Assembly: GCF_900187365.1 (NCBI RefSeq)
Contig: NZ_FYDG01000008.1
Location: forward strand, 62,001-126,000
Direction of reading: 5' to 3'
Source of the DNA: Rhodoblastus acidophilus
GTDB taxonomy: Bacteria > Pseudomonadota > Alphaproteobacteria > Rhizobiales > Beijerinckiaceae
Length of the DNA stretch: 64,000 bases
In this document: piece after piece, positions 34,881 through 44,282 of the stretch
How positions within the stretch are numbered: the first letter of the stretch is position 1
Layout of the letters: each line of letters opens with the position of its first letter
Program-made: the position numbers and the translations under genes
The notes under the pieces: model-generated
Databases searched by the model: none
Seen by the model: the letters and a program-made list of their open reading frames with translations, nothing else
Told to the model about the DNA's origin: nothing

Positions 34881-35384
34881 TTAGCGCCTCAATTTCGCCT
34901 GCTCAAATCGATTACGGATGGCGTGAAGAATTTTTTTAGCATCCCCTTCAAGCAAGGTCGGCGAGAAATCTATTGAATCAATGTATCTTGAATAAGAATC
35001 AGGATTCTTCAGATGTAATTCTTGTTTGACACCTTGAAGCAACCTTAGACTGAAATATCTCCCCCCTTTACCGTTACTCTCCTCAATAGAGGTAATTTTT
35101 TCCCAACAAATAACATCATTGCTCACTTGCCTAACACAAATTCCGAAGTCAGATATTGAGACGACCGGATTTATGTCAAAGTAAAATGAGGCAAGACGCT
35201 TGAGTATCAGTATTAATAATAATAGAAAAAATAGAGCCGTTACGCCCATGTAATATCTATCATTCACACCCTTCCATTTTTCGCCAAAAAAATAAAAAAA
35301 CCCTGGTAAAGTTAATAAGAATATTGCAGCAATAGATAGAAATACAATCTTGGTGCGTGAATACGAGAATTTCTGCGCATCCAT
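34881..35384 (-). CDS. AT-rich hypothetical membrane protein (STM3941-like)
   Basis: A 167-residue protein with two N-terminal membrane segments (about 12-32 and 45-62) and a cytoplasmic beta-rich domain (PVVSISDFGICVRQVSNDVICWEKITSIE) of the type found in STM3941-like proteins. Its function is unknown. Base composition is about 35-40% G+C by eye against well over 60% in its neighbours, with AAA, ATT and TTT codons common, so it was probably acquired by transfer. The flanking bases return to high G+C within about 60 bases on each side, and no integrase or repeats are seen. Confidence 0.72.
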   Translation of the reverse strand: MDAQKFSYSRTKIVFLSIAAIFLLTLPGFFYFFGEKWKGVNDRYYMGVTALFFLLLLILILKRLASFYFDINPVVSISDFGICVRQVSNDVICWEKITSIEESNGKGGRYFSLRLLQGVKQELHLKNPDSYSRYIDSIDFSPTLLEGDAKKILHAIRNRFEQAKLRR

Positions 35385-35466
35385 CGAACACTCCAGCGCC
35401 TTTGAAGGTTATTCCGTTACGATTGCGACACCAAGAAACTCCCGTTAATGAGATCGATTTGACGCG

Positions 35467-36420
35467 CTAAACCTTGAAATCCTCGGGATCGTAAACCCGT
35501 TTCGTCGAGCAGAACTCGCAGGTCACGGTGATCTTGCCGTCGTGGACCATGTCGTCGCGCTCGGCCTGAGTAAAATTGCGCAGCATGTCCTCCACCCGCG
35601 CATCCGAGCAACGGCAGGCCTCGCGGACGGCCCGCGTGGCGAAAACTTTGACGCCGCGCTCGTTGAACAGCCGCCAAGCCAGATCGGCGCCGGTCAGGTT
35701 GGGGTCGAGCAGTTCGTGGTCCTCGACCGTCGCGGCGAGCAGCCGGGCTTCCGTCCAGGCGTCGTCCTCGACGAATTCCGGCGCGGCATGGCCCTCCGGC
35801 GCGTCGCCGGGCGGGAAATCGGCCATGCGCTGACGCTCCGGCGAATGCGGCAGGAATTGCGCCAACAGGCCGCCCGCGCGCCATTGCGTTCCCTGCGGCG
35901 TCACCACCTGTCCCACCGCGAGGCGGACGAAGGACGGGATTTGCTCGGACTGGGTGAAATAGCTCAACGCCGCCTGTTGCAGCGATCCGGCCTCGACCGG
36001 GGCCAGCCCCTGATAGCGGGCGTTGTCGCCGCCCTGCTCCACCGTGAAGGCGAGATGGCCGTGGCCGAGCAGGTGTTCGCGGTCGCCCGCCTCCAGCGCC
36101 GCCAGCTTTTGCGCATTGAACCGCGCGAAGGCGCGCAACCGGTCGGGCGCGTCAAAATCCACCACCAGCAGATCGACCACGCCGTCGGTGCGGGTCTGCA
36201 ACTGGAAGCGCCCCTCCTCCTTCAGCGTGGTGCCGAGCAGCACGCACAGCGCGCAGGCCTCGCCGAGCAGCCGCGCCACCGGCGCCGGATAGGCGTGGCG
36301 CGTCAGGATCGTGTCCAGCGCCGGGCCGAGCCGGGCGATGCGCCCGCGCATGTCCAGCGCCTCCACCGCAAAGGGCAGAACCGTGTCGTCGCGCTGTTCC
36401 GTCATGCGCTGTTCCGTCAT
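35467..36420 (-). CDS. hslO: Redox-regulated chaperone Hsp33
   Basis: Hsp33 is a cytosolic holdase switched on by oxidation. The 317-residue protein has the N-terminal fold ([35 protein letters not shown]) and the C-terminal zinc redox switch CRCSDAR ... [15 protein letters not shown] with all four cysteines. The ATG at 36420 overlaps the argF stop in ATGA, so it is the third gene of argD-argF-hslO. A 15-bp tandem duplication repeats the start ([10 protein letters not shown]), giving a second ATG at 36405. Confidence 0.92.
   Translation of the reverse strand: MTEQRMTEQRDDTVLPFAVEALDMRGRIARLGPALDTILTRHAYPAPVARLLGEACALCVLLGTTLKEEGRFQLQTRTDGVVDLLVVDFDAPDRLRAFARFNAQKLAALEAGDREHLLGHGHLAFTVEQGGDNARYQGLAPVEAGSLQQAALSYFTQSEQIPSFVRLAVGQVVTPQGTQWRAGGLLAQFLPHSPERQRMADFPPGDAPEGHAAPEFVEDDAWTEARLLAATVEDHELLDPNLTGADLAWRLFNERGVKVFATRAVREACRCSDARVEDMLRNFTQAERDDMVHDGKITVTCEFCSTKRVYDPEDFKV
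36391..36420 (-). repeat. 15-bp tandem duplication spanning the hslO start
   Basis: The unit ATGACGGAACAGCGC (minus strand) occurs twice, at 36420-36406 and 36405-36391, so hslO has two in-frame start codons each followed by TEQR. Confidence 0.95.
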
Positions 36421-37373
36421 GCGCCGGCCTTCTCGAAATCGGCCTCCAGGCACCAGGCCAGCACGCCCTTGTGCGCGTGCAGGCGATTTTCGGCCTCGTC
36501 GAACACCAGGGATTGCGGTCCGTCCATCACTTCGTCCGTAACTTCCTCGCCGCGATGGGCGGGCAGGCAATGCATGAACACCGCATCCTTGGCGGCGTGA
36601 CGCATCAGATTGGCGTTGACCTGGTAAGGCGCAAGCAGGGCGTGGCGCAATTTTTCGTCCTTGTCGCCCATCGACACCCAGCAATCCGTCATCACGCAAT
36701 CGGCGTCCTTCACGGCCTCGTAGGGATCGCGCATCACATTGACCACGCCGCCCTGCCCGCGCGCCCAGGAGATCAGCTCGGGCCGGGGCGCCAGCTCCTC
36801 GGGCGTGGCGATGTCCAGCGTGAAGCCGAATTTCGCCGCCGCATGGACCCAGCTGGTCAGCACGTTGCAGGCGTCGCCGACCCAGGCGACGCGCGCGCCG
36901 GAAATGTCGCCGCGATGCTCCTCGAAGGTCAGCAGATCGGCCATCACCTGGCAGGGATGGGTCTTCTTGGTCAGGCCGTTGATCACGGGCACGGTGGCGT
37001 GGGCGGCGAGATCGGCGAGATGCTCATGGCTGAGAATGCGGATCATGATGGCGTCGACGAAACGCGACAGCACCCGCGCCGTATCGGCCATGGTCTCGCC
37101 GCGGCCGAGCTGCATTTCCGCGCCGGTGAGCATGATGGTCTCGCCGCCCAACTCGCGCATGCCGACGTCGAACGAGACGCGGGTGCGGGTCGAGGGCTTG
37201 TCGAAGATCATCGCCAGGGTGCGGCCTTCGAGCGGGCGGCATGCGGCGCGGCGCCCCTTGACGCGGCGGGCCTTGATGGCGCGCGCGAGGTCGAGGATGG
37301 ACCGCAATTCGGCGCGCGAGAAATCCGCAAGATCGAGAAAGCGCCGCGGCGCGGGAGAAATCGAGATGTTCAT
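36417..37373 (-). CDS. argF: Ornithine carbamoyltransferase
   Basis: ArgF converts ornithine and carbamoyl phosphate to citrulline in arginine synthesis. The 318-residue sequence contains the carbamoyl-phosphate loop [24 protein letters not shown], the ornithine-binding DCWVSMGD and [20 protein letters not shown]. The start overlaps the argD stop in ATGA. Length is normal for the alphaproteobacterial form. Confidence 0.96.
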   Translation of the reverse strand: MNISISPAPRRFLDLADFSRAELRSILDLARAIKARRVKGRRAACRPLEGRTLAMIFDKPSTRTRVSFDVGMRELGGETIMLTGAEMQLGRGETMADTARVLSRFVDAIMIRILSHEHLADLAAHATVPVINGLTKKTHPCQVMADLLTFEEHRGDISGARVAWVGDACNVLTSWVHAAAKFGFTLDIATPEELAPRPELISWARGQGGVVNVMRDPYEAVKDADCVMTDCWVSMGDKDEKLRHALLAPYQVNANLMRHAAKDAVFMHCLPAHRGEEVTDEVMDGPQSLVFDEAENRLHAHKGVLAWCLEADFEKAGA

Positions 37374-38563
37374 ACCTTTTCCGGCTCCTTGGCCGCCTTC
37401 ATCGCCGCGCAGGCCTCGGCGAGCCTGTCCACGCCGATCTTGATTTCCTCGTCGCCGACGATCAGCGGCGGCAGGATGCGCACGACATGGTCGGCCGCCG
37501 GGATCACGATCAATCGCGCCGCCCGGGCTGCGGCCGCGAAATCCGCCGGCGCGACCGTGAGCTGAAGCCCCTGCATCAGGCCTTCGCCGCGGATCTCCGT
37601 GACAATGTCGGGATAAGCGGCGGCGAGGCCCGCCAGCTGCTGGCGCAGCGCCAGCCCCTTGCGCCCGACCTCTTCGAGAAATCCATCCGCCAGCATCACG
37701 TCGAGCACGGCGTTGCCGCAGGCCATGGCCAAGGGATTGCCGCCATAGGTGGTGCCATGCGTGCCGACGGTCATGCCCTTGGCCGCCTCCTCGGTCGCCA
37801 GCACGGCGCCGAGCGGGAAGCCGCCGCCAATGCCCTTGGCCGAGGCCATGATATCAGGCGCGACGCCATAATGCTCATAGGCGAACAATTTGCCGGTGCG
37901 GCCCATGCCGGACTGCACTTCGTCGAAGCACAGCATCAGTTTGTGATGATCGCACAGGGCGCGCAGGCCGCGCACGAAATCGCGCTCGCCGACGCGGATG
38001 CCGCCCTCGCCCTGGATCGGCTCGACCAATATGGCGCCGGTCTCCGGGCCGATCGCCTTCTCCACCGCCGCGAGATCGCCGAACGGAACCTGATCGAAGC
38101 CGGGCGTCCGCTCGCCGAAGCCGTCGAGATATTTGCGATTGCCGCCGGCGGCGATGGTCGCCAGCGTGCGGCCATGAAAGGCGCCTTCAAAGGTGATCAT
38201 ATGGAAACGCGCGGGATGGCCGTTGGCGGCGTTCCACTTGCGCGCCATCTTGATGGTCAGCTCGAGCGCCTCGGCGCCGGAATTGGTGAAAAAGACCCGG
38301 TCCGCGAAGGTCGCCTGACACAGACGCCGCGCCAGCCGCTCGCCCTCGGGCGCCTGAAACAGGTTCGAGGTGTGCCAGAGCTTACGGGCCTGCTGGGTCA
38401 GCGCCTCGACCAGATGCGGGTGGTTATAGCCAAGGCAGGCCACAGCGATGCCGCCGCCAAAATCCAGATATTTTTCACCCTCGGTCGAAACCAGCCAGGC
38501 GCCTTCGCCGCGCTCGAAAGCGAGATCGTAACGCGCATAAGTTGGCAAAAGAGCAGAGGTCAT
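37370..38563 (-). CDS. argD: Acetylornithine aminotransferase
   Basis: This PLP-dependent class III aminotransferase makes N-acetylornithine. The 397-residue protein has [36 protein letters not shown], the [12 protein letters not shown] aspartate motif and the PLP lysine in [14 protein letters not shown]. The ATG at 38563, preceded by a GGAG site, was chosen over the longer frame to 38668, which has no family support. It is the first gene of argD-argF-hslO. Confidence 0.96.
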   Translation of the reverse strand: MTSALLPTYARYDLAFERGEGAWLVSTEGEKYLDFGGGIAVACLGYNHPHLVEALTQQARKLWHTSNLFQAPEGERLARRLCQATFADRVFFTNSGAEALELTIKMARKWNAANGHPARFHMITFEGAFHGRTLATIAAGGNRKYLDGFGERTPGFDQVPFGDLAAVEKAIGPETGAILVEPIQGEGGIRVGERDFVRGLRALCDHHKLMLCFDEVQSGMGRTGKLFAYEHYGVAPDIMASAKGIGGGFPLGAVLATEEAAKGMTVGTHGTTYGGNPLAMACGNAVLDVMLADGFLEEVGRKGLALRQQLAGLAAAYPDIVTEIRGEGLMQGLQLTVAPADFAAAARAARLIVIPAADHVVRILPPLIVGDEEIKIGVDRLAEACAAMKAAKEPEKV

Positions 38564-38941
38564 GTCGAACTCCAACCGGCGCCGGCAAGCAGAGATTGCG
38601 CCGCCCGAAAACGAAAGAGCCGTCCCCCCCGGGACGGCATCCACATAACGCAATCTTAGGAAATCCACGCACCTTGGTCAAATGCGGATCGTCGGGGCCA
38701 TTTGTGTCCTATCTGCAATGGGCTGGGGAAAACCTTACTGAGGCATTAACGACTCTTGCGCCCGATTCCACGCGTGTTGTAGATTCTTTCCTGTCGACTA
38801 CGACATTTTGTGCGGCGCGCGTTGATCGGCGTCGTCTCGTCAGTCCCGTTGCCAAGCTTTCACGCTCGCGGCGCTTGTCGCGCCGACGAGGGGTGAGCTT
38901 TTGCGCGCGGTGACGCGCGAAGTATATTTGGAGACCGCTTT
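38564..38941. other. Divergent intergenic region argD / gcrA
   Basis: A 378-base gap with no supported gene. It must contain the argD promoter and the gcrA promoter. The main visible feature is a cluster of three GANTC sites at 38751-38786, described separately. Confidence 0.75.
38751..38786 (+). promoter_or_regulatory. Cluster of three GANTC (CcrM methylation) sites upstream of gcrA
   Basis: GACTC at 38751-38755 and GATTC at 38764-38768 and 38782-38786 lie within 36 bases. CcrM methylates GANTC, and GcrA acts at methylated GANTC promoters in Caulobacter. The position about 155-190 bases before the gcrA ATG suggests cell-cycle control of gcrA itself. Confidence 0.55.
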
Positions 38942-39460
38942 ATGTCCTGGACCGATGAACGTGTCGAGCTGCTCAAGAAAATGTGGCTCGACGGTTTGAG
39001 CGCCAGCCAGATCGCCAACGAACTGGGTCATGGCGTCAGCCGCAACGCGGTGATCGGCAAGGTGCATCGTTTGGGCCTGTCGGGCCGCGCCAAGACCCCG
39101 GCCGCCGCTGCGGCGCCGGCCGTCCGCCCCCGCAAGGAGGAGCCGGCGCGCCCGGTCGCCGCGCCGATGACCCATGGCGCGCTGGCGCTGGCGATGGACG
39201 TCGCCCCGGCTCCGGCGCCGGCCCCGCGCGTGGCGGTGGACGATGTCGTCATTCCGATTTCGGAGCGCGTGACCATCATGGATCTGCGCGAAGCCATGTG
39301 CCGCTGGCCCCTGGGCGATCCCACCAATTCCGATTTCCGCTATTGCGGGGCGAAAATGCAGATCGGCTCCGGCCCCTATTGCCTCGCCCACGCCCGCATC
39401 GCCTACCAGCCGGCGCAGGATCGCCGGCGCGATCGAGAAAAACGCGTGGCCATGCGCTGA
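38942..39460 (+). CDS. gcrA: GcrA cell cycle regulator
   Basis: GcrA is the alphaproteobacterial sigma-70-associated cell-cycle regulator. The 172-residue protein has the highly conserved N-terminal DNA-binding domain (MSWTDERVELLKKMWLDGLSASQIANELG, SRNAVIGKVHRLGL), an alanine/proline-rich linker (about 50-105), and the C-terminal sigma-interaction domain with LREAMCRWPLGDP, FRYCG and YCLAHARIAYQP. It is monocistronic with its own terminator. Confidence 0.95.
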   Translation: MSWTDERVELLKKMWLDGLSASQIANELGHGVSRNAVIGKVHRLGLSGRAKTPAAAAAPAVRPRKEEPARPVAAPMTHGALALAMDVAPAPAPAPRVAVDDVVIPISERVTIMDLREAMCRWPLGDPTNSDFRYCGAKMQIGSGPYCLAHARIAYQPAQDRRRDREKRVAMR

Positions 39461-39465
39461 CATTC

Positions 39466-39491
39466 AGGGCGCCCCTCGGGGCGCCCTTTTT
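39466..39491 (+). terminator. Terminator of gcrA
   Basis: AGGGCGCC (39466-39473) pairs with GGCGCCCT (39480-39487) and runs into TTTTT, six bases after the gcrA stop. Confidence 0.85.
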
Positions 39492-39523
39492 GTTTGCGGC
39501 GCCGCGAAGGGTCTCGGCGCCAA

Positions 39524-39559
39524 AAGCAAAACCGCCCTCCCCCTCGCGGGGGAAGGCGG
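39524..39559 (-). terminator. Terminator of secE-nusG
   Basis: On the minus strand, about 40 bases after the nusG stop, a 12-bp stem (39548-39559 with 39532-39543, one mismatch, TCGC loop) is followed by TTTTGCTTTTG. Confidence 0.75.
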
Positions 39560-39596
39560 CTGCAAAAGCGACGCTTCGGCGGACGAAGCGTAAAAT

Positions 39597-40127
39597 TCAG
39601 AGCTTGTCGACCTGGCCGTATTCGAGTTCGACCGGCGTGGCGCGGCCGAAGATCGACACCGCCACCTTGACGCGCGAACGGCTCTCGTCGACTTCCTCGA
39701 CCAAACCTTCGAACGAAGCGAACGGGCCGTCGTTGACGCGCACTTTCTCGCCGACCTCGAAGCTGACGGAGGTTTTGGGGCGATCGACGCCCTCGGCCAC
39801 TTGCCCCTTGATCCGCTCCGCCTCATGTTCGGGAATGGGGAACGGCTTGTTGTCCTGGCCGAGAAAGCCGGTGACCTTGGCGGTGTTCTTGATCAGATGG
39901 AACACTTCGTCGGTCAGGTCGCATTTCACCAGCACATAGCCGGGGAAGAATTTGCGCTCGGCGTTGAATTTCCGGCCGCGGCGCACCTCGACCACCTGTT
40001 CGGTCGGGACGAGGATTTCGTCGAATTTGTCGCCCAGTCCGCGCTGGGCCGCGCCTTCGCGGATCGACTCGGCGACCTTCTTTTCGAAGTTGGAATAGGC
40101 GTGGACGATATACCAGCGCTTGGTCAT
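39597..40127 (-). CDS. nusG: Transcription termination/antitermination factor NusG
   Basis: NusG binds RNA polymerase and couples transcription to Rho and ribosomes. The 176-residue protein has the N-terminal NGN domain (KRWYIVHAYSNFEKKVAESI, FFPGYVLVKCDL) and the C-terminal KOW domain (FEVGEKVRVNDGPFASFEGLVEEVDE). It follows secE by 97 bases on the same strand, the standard arrangement. Confidence 0.97.
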   Translation of the reverse strand: MTKRWYIVHAYSNFEKKVAESIREGAAQRGLGDKFDEILVPTEQVVEVRRGRKFNAERKFFPGYVLVKCDLTDEVFHLIKNTAKVTGFLGQDNKPFPIPEHEAERIKGQVAEGVDRPKTSVSFEVGEKVRVNDGPFASFEGLVEEVDESRSRVKVAVSIFGRATPVELEYGQVDKL

Positions 40128-40224
40128 GAATTTGCCCTGTAGGAACCCTGGCGTTTTTCACGCGGCACGCAGCCGTGCGGCGGAAACGCAGCGAATGGAA
40201 GCTTCAGGCGCGAGCGGCGACCGC

Positions 40225-40416
40225 TCAGCCGCCGAAGCTGAGAATGAAACGGACGCCGAGCCGGATGACCTGATCGACCGAGAGGAAGAAGATCGAGGCC
40301 AGCACCACCATCAGCGCGACCATGCCGGTGGTGATCATGGTTTCCTTGCGCGTGGGCCAAGTCACCTTGGCGGCTTCGGCGCGGACTTCCTGCAGGAAAT
40401 TGAACGGGTTGGCCAT
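40225..40416 (-). CDS. secE: Preprotein translocase subunit SecE
   Basis: A 63-residue single-span SecE, which clamps SecY in the translocon. NPFNFLQEVRAEAAKVTWPTRKET is the conserved amphipathic stretch, followed by one membrane helix (about 30-55). ATG 40416 gives the normal alphaproteobacterial length; the longer frame to 40473 does not. No tRNA-Trp is found upstream, unlike in many relatives. Confidence 0.94.
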   Translation of the reverse strand: MANPFNFLQEVRAEAAKVTWPTRKETMITTGMVALMVVLASIFFLSVDQVIRLGVRFILSFGG

Positions 40417-40554
40417 GAGTGTTCCGGCTTTGTCGAATCGGGACGCCCTCCCCGCGAAGGACCGGGCGGCCACGGCTAAAAAAGTGGGCGCGGAACCTTT
40501 CGGTCGCGCGCCTCACAGCTCTTTATATCGAATGCGGCCCGGATCGCCAAGAGT

Positions 40555-41328
40555 TTATTTGAATTTGTCCGGGCTGTCCGGCCGCGGCGGCGGCTTCAGT
40601 CGGGCCGCCTTGCGGCGGGCGCGGCCGGCGAACTGGTTAAGCCCCTCCACCAGAACCGAAAAGCCGATGGCCGCATAGATGAAGCCCTTGGGCACATGAT
40701 AGCCGAAAGACTCGGTGAGCAGGCTCATGCCGATCAGCAGCAAAAAACTCAAAGCCAGCATTTTCACGCTGGGATTTTCGCCAATGAACCGGCTGAGCGG
40801 CGCCGCCGCCACCATCATCAGCAGGATGGCGATGACCACGGCCGCCACCATGATGACGAGATGGTCGGCCATGCCGATCGCCGTCAGCACGCTGTCGAGC
40901 GAAAACACGATGTCGAGCAGCGCGATCTGGACGATCGCCTTGAAAAACCCGCGCGCCTGCGGCGCGGCGGGCGCCGCGGGGTCGTCGGGAGCGATCTCCT
41001 CGTGAATCTCCTGCGTGCCCTTGTAGAGCAGGAACAGGCCGCCGAGAGCGAGCACGAGGTCTCGGCCGGTGAATTGATGACCCATCGCCGTGAACAGCGG
41101 AACGGAGAGATGCGCCAGCATGAACATGCTCGATAGCAGCGCCAGCCGGAAGAAAATGGCGAGCGCCAGCCCGAGCCGCGCCGCTTTGGCGCGTTGCGGC
41201 GCCGGCAGGCCCTGGGTCGAGAGCGCGACGAAAACGAGATTGTCCACGCCGAGCACGATTTCCATGGCGGAAAGGCTCAGCAGGCTGATCCAGCCGCCGA
41301 TCGTGGTGAAAGGTTCGAGAAATTCCAC
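40555..41328 (-). CDS. TerC family integral membrane protein
   Basis: A 257-residue protein with about seven membrane helices and the TerC acidic motifs EIVLGVDNLVF and LLDIVFSLDSV, which are proposed metal-transport sites in this family (manganese export or tellurium resistance). A variable acidic loop (EIHEEIAPDDPAAP) and a basic C-terminal tail follow. The GTG at 41328 is preceded by AAGGA; an upstream in-frame codon at 41358 is less likely. Confidence 0.88.
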   Translation of the reverse strand: MEFLEPFTTIGGWISLLSLSAMEIVLGVDNLVFVALSTQGLPAPQRAKAARLGLALAIFFRLALLSSMFMLAHLSVPLFTAMGHQFTGRDLVLALGGLFLLYKGTQEIHEEIAPDDPAAPAAPQARGFFKAIVQIALLDIVFSLDSVLTAIGMADHLVIMVAAVVIAILLMMVAAAPLSRFIGENPSVKMLALSFLLLIGMSLLTESFGYHVPKGFIYAAIGFSVLVEGLNQFAGRARRKAARLKPPPRPDSPDKFK

Positions 41329-41452
41329 GTGAAGTCCTTGGGCGTGCGGAGGCCGCAATCTAAAGCATTTTCAAGCGAAGTGGATACCGGTTCGCGTGAA
41401 GAAAATGCGTAAAAACCAGAATCTGGAGCGCAATGCGCAGCGGCCGCAAAAT

Positions 41453-42793
41453 TCATCCTCCGACCGGCAGCCGCAGCGTGAACACGGCGCCGCCCTCCGG
41501 CCGGTTGGCGGCGGATATCGCCCCGCCATGCTCGCGCGCGATGGAATAGGAAATCCACAAGCCCAGCCCGGTGCCCTCGCCCACCGTCTTGGTGGTGAAG
41601 AACGGTTCGAACATCTTGTCGAACGCCGCTTCGGAAATGCCGTGGCCATTGTCCTCGACCACGATCTCCACCTCGCCGCGCGCCATGCCGGCCCGCACCG
41701 CGACGCGCGCGTCGGGCCGCCCGCGCGTGGCGTGCAGGGCGTTGTCGATCAGATTGACCACGATCTGATGGATCTGGCCCTCGTCGCCCCACAGCGTCAG
41801 GCCCGGCGCGACGTCGATGGCGATGCGCGCCGGATGTTTCTTCGACCGCGCCGCCCATTGCGCCGCCACCGCCACAATGCGCGCGACGTCGATCTTCTGC
41901 GCCTCATGCGCGCGATTGAACGACAGCCGGCGCAGGTTCTTGACGATCTCGCTGATGCGCTGCGCGCCCTCCAGCGTGCCGTCGATCAGCGGCTTGAGAT
42001 CGGCCAGAAGGACGTCAATGCGGCGCCGGGCGCGCAGCGCCGCGCCCTCCTCCGTCTCCAGTTCCTGCGCCTCGTCGAAATAGGCGAGCAGCGTCTTGCT
42101 GTAGCGTTCGAGCACATGCACATTGCCATAGACGAAGCTGATGGGATTGTTCAGCTCATGCGCGACGCCCGCCACCAGACGGCCGAGGCTCGCCATTTTC
42201 TCCTGCTCGATCAGCTTTTTCTGCGCCTGTTGCAGATCGAGATGCGCCGCATGCAGCGCCTGATAGGCCCGGCGCAATTCGCCGATGCGCCGCCCCGTGA
42301 GCACCGCGCCGACGCAGCGGCCGGAGGCGTCGAACCGGCTGGAGAAATTGATCGCCATCACATCCGACGGCCCCTCGGCGGTGGCGAAGCGCAATTCGCA
42401 ATCGCCGGCGCGGCCGCCGCGCAGAAAGCCGCGCGCCGCCTCGCGATCCTGTTGCGCCAGCAGATCGAGCAACGGCGAGCCGATAAGCTCGGCCTCGGCG
42501 CGCCCGAGCAGACGCACGAAGGCCGGATTGGCCTGGATGATGTTTCCCTCCGCGTCGCACACCGCCAGAATATCCGAGACGGAGGCGATCACGCTGGAGA
42601 TAAAACTCTGCGCCTCCTCCAGCTCGGCGTTTTTCGCTTCGAGATCGGTCTCGTAGCGCAAGAGATCCGAATAGACCTCGTCCACCCGCTTGACGACGTC
42701 GCGCCAGACGGATTCCTGGCCGTCCGACATGTCGCCGTCCTCGCCCGCCCCCGCCAGAGCGAGAATGTTTTCGGGGCGCGGCCGGCTGGTCAT
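41453..42793 (-). CDS. hupT: Hydrogenase sensor histidine kinase HupT
   Basis: HupT is the soluble kinase that, together with the H2-sensing HupUV, controls phosphorylation of HupR. The 446-residue protein has an N-terminal coiled region, a PAS domain (about 60-165), a HisKA motif VAGVAHELNNPISFVYGN, and ATP-binding boxes NLIDNALHAT, VEDNGHGI and GTGLGLWIS. No membrane segment is present. Its ATG overlaps the hupR stop in ATGA, and hupUV lie in the same gene block, supporting the assignment. Confidence 0.92.
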   Translation of the reverse strand: MTSRPRPENILALAGAGEDGDMSDGQESVWRDVVKRVDEVYSDLLRYETDLEAKNAELEEAQSFISSVIASVSDILAVCDAEGNIIQANPAFVRLLGRAEAELIGSPLLDLLAQQDREAARGFLRGGRAGDCELRFATAEGPSDVMAINFSSRFDASGRCVGAVLTGRRIGELRRAYQALHAAHLDLQQAQKKLIEQEKMASLGRLVAGVAHELNNPISFVYGNVHVLERYSKTLLAYFDEAQELETEEGAALRARRRIDVLLADLKPLIDGTLEGAQRISEIVKNLRRLSFNRAHEAQKIDVARIVAVAAQWAARSKKHPARIAIDVAPGLTLWGDEGQIHQIVVNLIDNALHATRGRPDARVAVRAGMARGEVEIVVEDNGHGISEAAFDKMFEPFFTTKTVGEGTGLGLWISYSIAREHGGAISAANRPEGGAVFTLRLPVGG

Positions 42794-44262
42794 TGTTCGT
42801 AGCCGTCACAGGCCCGGCCGAGCGGCGCGGCCGGGTTTACATCCTTGCGCAGGTCGTAGCGGTCGATTTTCGCGCGCAGCCCCACGCGCGACAAGCCCAG
42901 CCGTTCCGCGGCATGGCTGATGTTGCCGGCGCACTCGAGCAGCGTCCGGGCGATGGCGCCGCGCTCCAGCGCCTCGACCTGATCCTTCAGCGTGGCGGGC
43001 GCGGGCGCGCCGCGCGGCGCCGGCGCGGCGCCCGCCATGCGCGCCGAAAGCAGATGCGGGCCGAGCGGCGCGTCGGCGTCCGACATCACCACCATGCGCT
43101 GGATCTCATTGTGCAATTCGCGCACGTTGCCGGGCCAGCCATAGGCACGCAGCCGCCGCAGCGTCTCCGGCGCGAAGCCTGGAACCTTGCGCCGGAACGC
43201 CCGGTTGACCTCGGCCAATATGCTTTCGGCGATCAGCGGAATGTCGCCGCGCCGCTCCGTCAGCGCCGGCAGATGCATCGGGAAGGCGTTGAGGCGGTAG
43301 AACAAATCGCGCCGAAAGCGGCCCTGCTCGACATCGCTTTCGAGATCGCGGTTGGTGGCGGAAATCACGCGCACGTCGATTTTCCGCGAGCGCGTGGCGC
43401 CGAGCGGGCGAATCTCGCGCTCCTGCAACACGCGCAACAGCTTGACCTGAAAGGCGGGCGAAGTCTCACCGATTTCGTCGAGAAAAATCGTGCCGCCATC
43501 GGCCAGTTCGAACAGGCCGATGCGATCCTGATAGGCGCCGGTGTACGCGCCCTTCTTGCAGCCGAACAGCTCGCTCTCCAGCAACTCGTCCGGCAGCGCG
43601 CCGCAGTTTTCCACCACGAACGGCTTGTCGCCGCGCGCCGAGCCGAAGTGAATGGCGCGCGCCAGCAGTTCCTTGCCGGCACCGGAGGCCCCGGTGATCA
43701 GCACGGAAATATCGTAGCCCGCCGCCTTGCGCGCCAGGGCCAGCGTCTCGACCATCGGTCCGGCGGGGTCGTGGACGATGCGCTCGAATTCGAACAGCTT
43801 GCGCTGCTCGCGCCGCCGCTCCGACAACACGCGATTGAGCGTGCCATGCGAGGGCTTCAACTCCTGGCCGACGCCGCCCGGCTCCTTCTGCAAGTGATAG
43901 AGCCGCACGGCGTCGCGCACGGTTTGCAGCAGTTTCTCGGGGTCCCACGGCTTGGTGATGTACTGGTAGATGCCGGCCTCGTTGACGCCGGCGATGATGT
44001 CCTCGGATTCCGAAAAACCGGAAATGATCATGCGCACGGGATCGGGCCAGGTCTCGCGCACGTGGCGCAGGAAATCCACGCCGGAGACTCCGGGCATGCG
44101 CTGGTCGCACACAATGGCCTGCACGAGATCGCCGGCGAGCACCGCCTCGGCCTCATGCGCATTGCTCGCCAGCAGCACGTCGAACTCCTCCGAGAGCACG
44201 CGCTTGAGCGATTCCTGCGAGCGCAATTCGTCGTCAATAATGAGAACGGCGCCGGACGTCAT
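42790..44262 (-). CDS. hupR: Hydrogenase response regulator HupR (NtrC family)
   Basis: The 490-residue regulator has an N-terminal receiver (acidic pocket LIIDDE, phosphorylated Asp in IVCDQRMPG, Lys in YITKPW), a central AAA+ domain with GASGAGKE and GGTIFLDEIGE, and a Fis-type helix-turn-helix (AGNISHAAERLGLSRVGLRAKI). The sigma-54 contact loop reads GAYTGA, so sigma-54 use cannot be ruled out, although Rhodobacter capsulatus HupR works with sigma-70 polymerase in its unphosphorylated form. ATG 44262 has an AGGAAG site; ATG 44289, which overlaps hypE, has none. Confidence 0.92.
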   Translation of the reverse strand: MTSGAVLIIDDELRSQESLKRVLSEEFDVLLASNAHEAEAVLAGDLVQAIVCDQRMPGVSGVDFLRHVRETWPDPVRMIISGFSESEDIIAGVNEAGIYQYITKPWDPEKLLQTVRDAVRLYHLQKEPGGVGQELKPSHGTLNRVLSERRREQRKLFEFERIVHDPAGPMVETLALARKAAGYDISVLITGASGAGKELLARAIHFGSARGDKPFVVENCGALPDELLESELFGCKKGAYTGAYQDRIGLFELADGGTIFLDEIGETSPAFQVKLLRVLQEREIRPLGATRSRKIDVRVISATNRDLESDVEQGRFRRDLFYRLNAFPMHLPALTERRGDIPLIAESILAEVNRAFRRKVPGFAPETLRRLRAYGWPGNVRELHNEIQRMVVMSDADAPLGPHLLSARMAGAAPAPRGAPAPATLKDQVEALERGAIARTLLECAGNISHAAERLGLSRVGLRAKIDRYDLRKDVNPAAPLGRACDGYEQ

Positions 44263-44282
44263 GTCTTCCTCGAAAGGCTTGA

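Noticed and set aside
40417-40554. tRNA-Trp upstream of secE
   Set aside because: This is a frequent arrangement, but no cloverleaf or anticodon arm can be found in the gap.
43550-43580. GAYTGA in HupR as proof that it is not a sigma-54 activator
   Set aside because: Tyrosine replacing phenylalanine in this loop also occurs in working sigma-54 activators, so the sequence alone does not decide.
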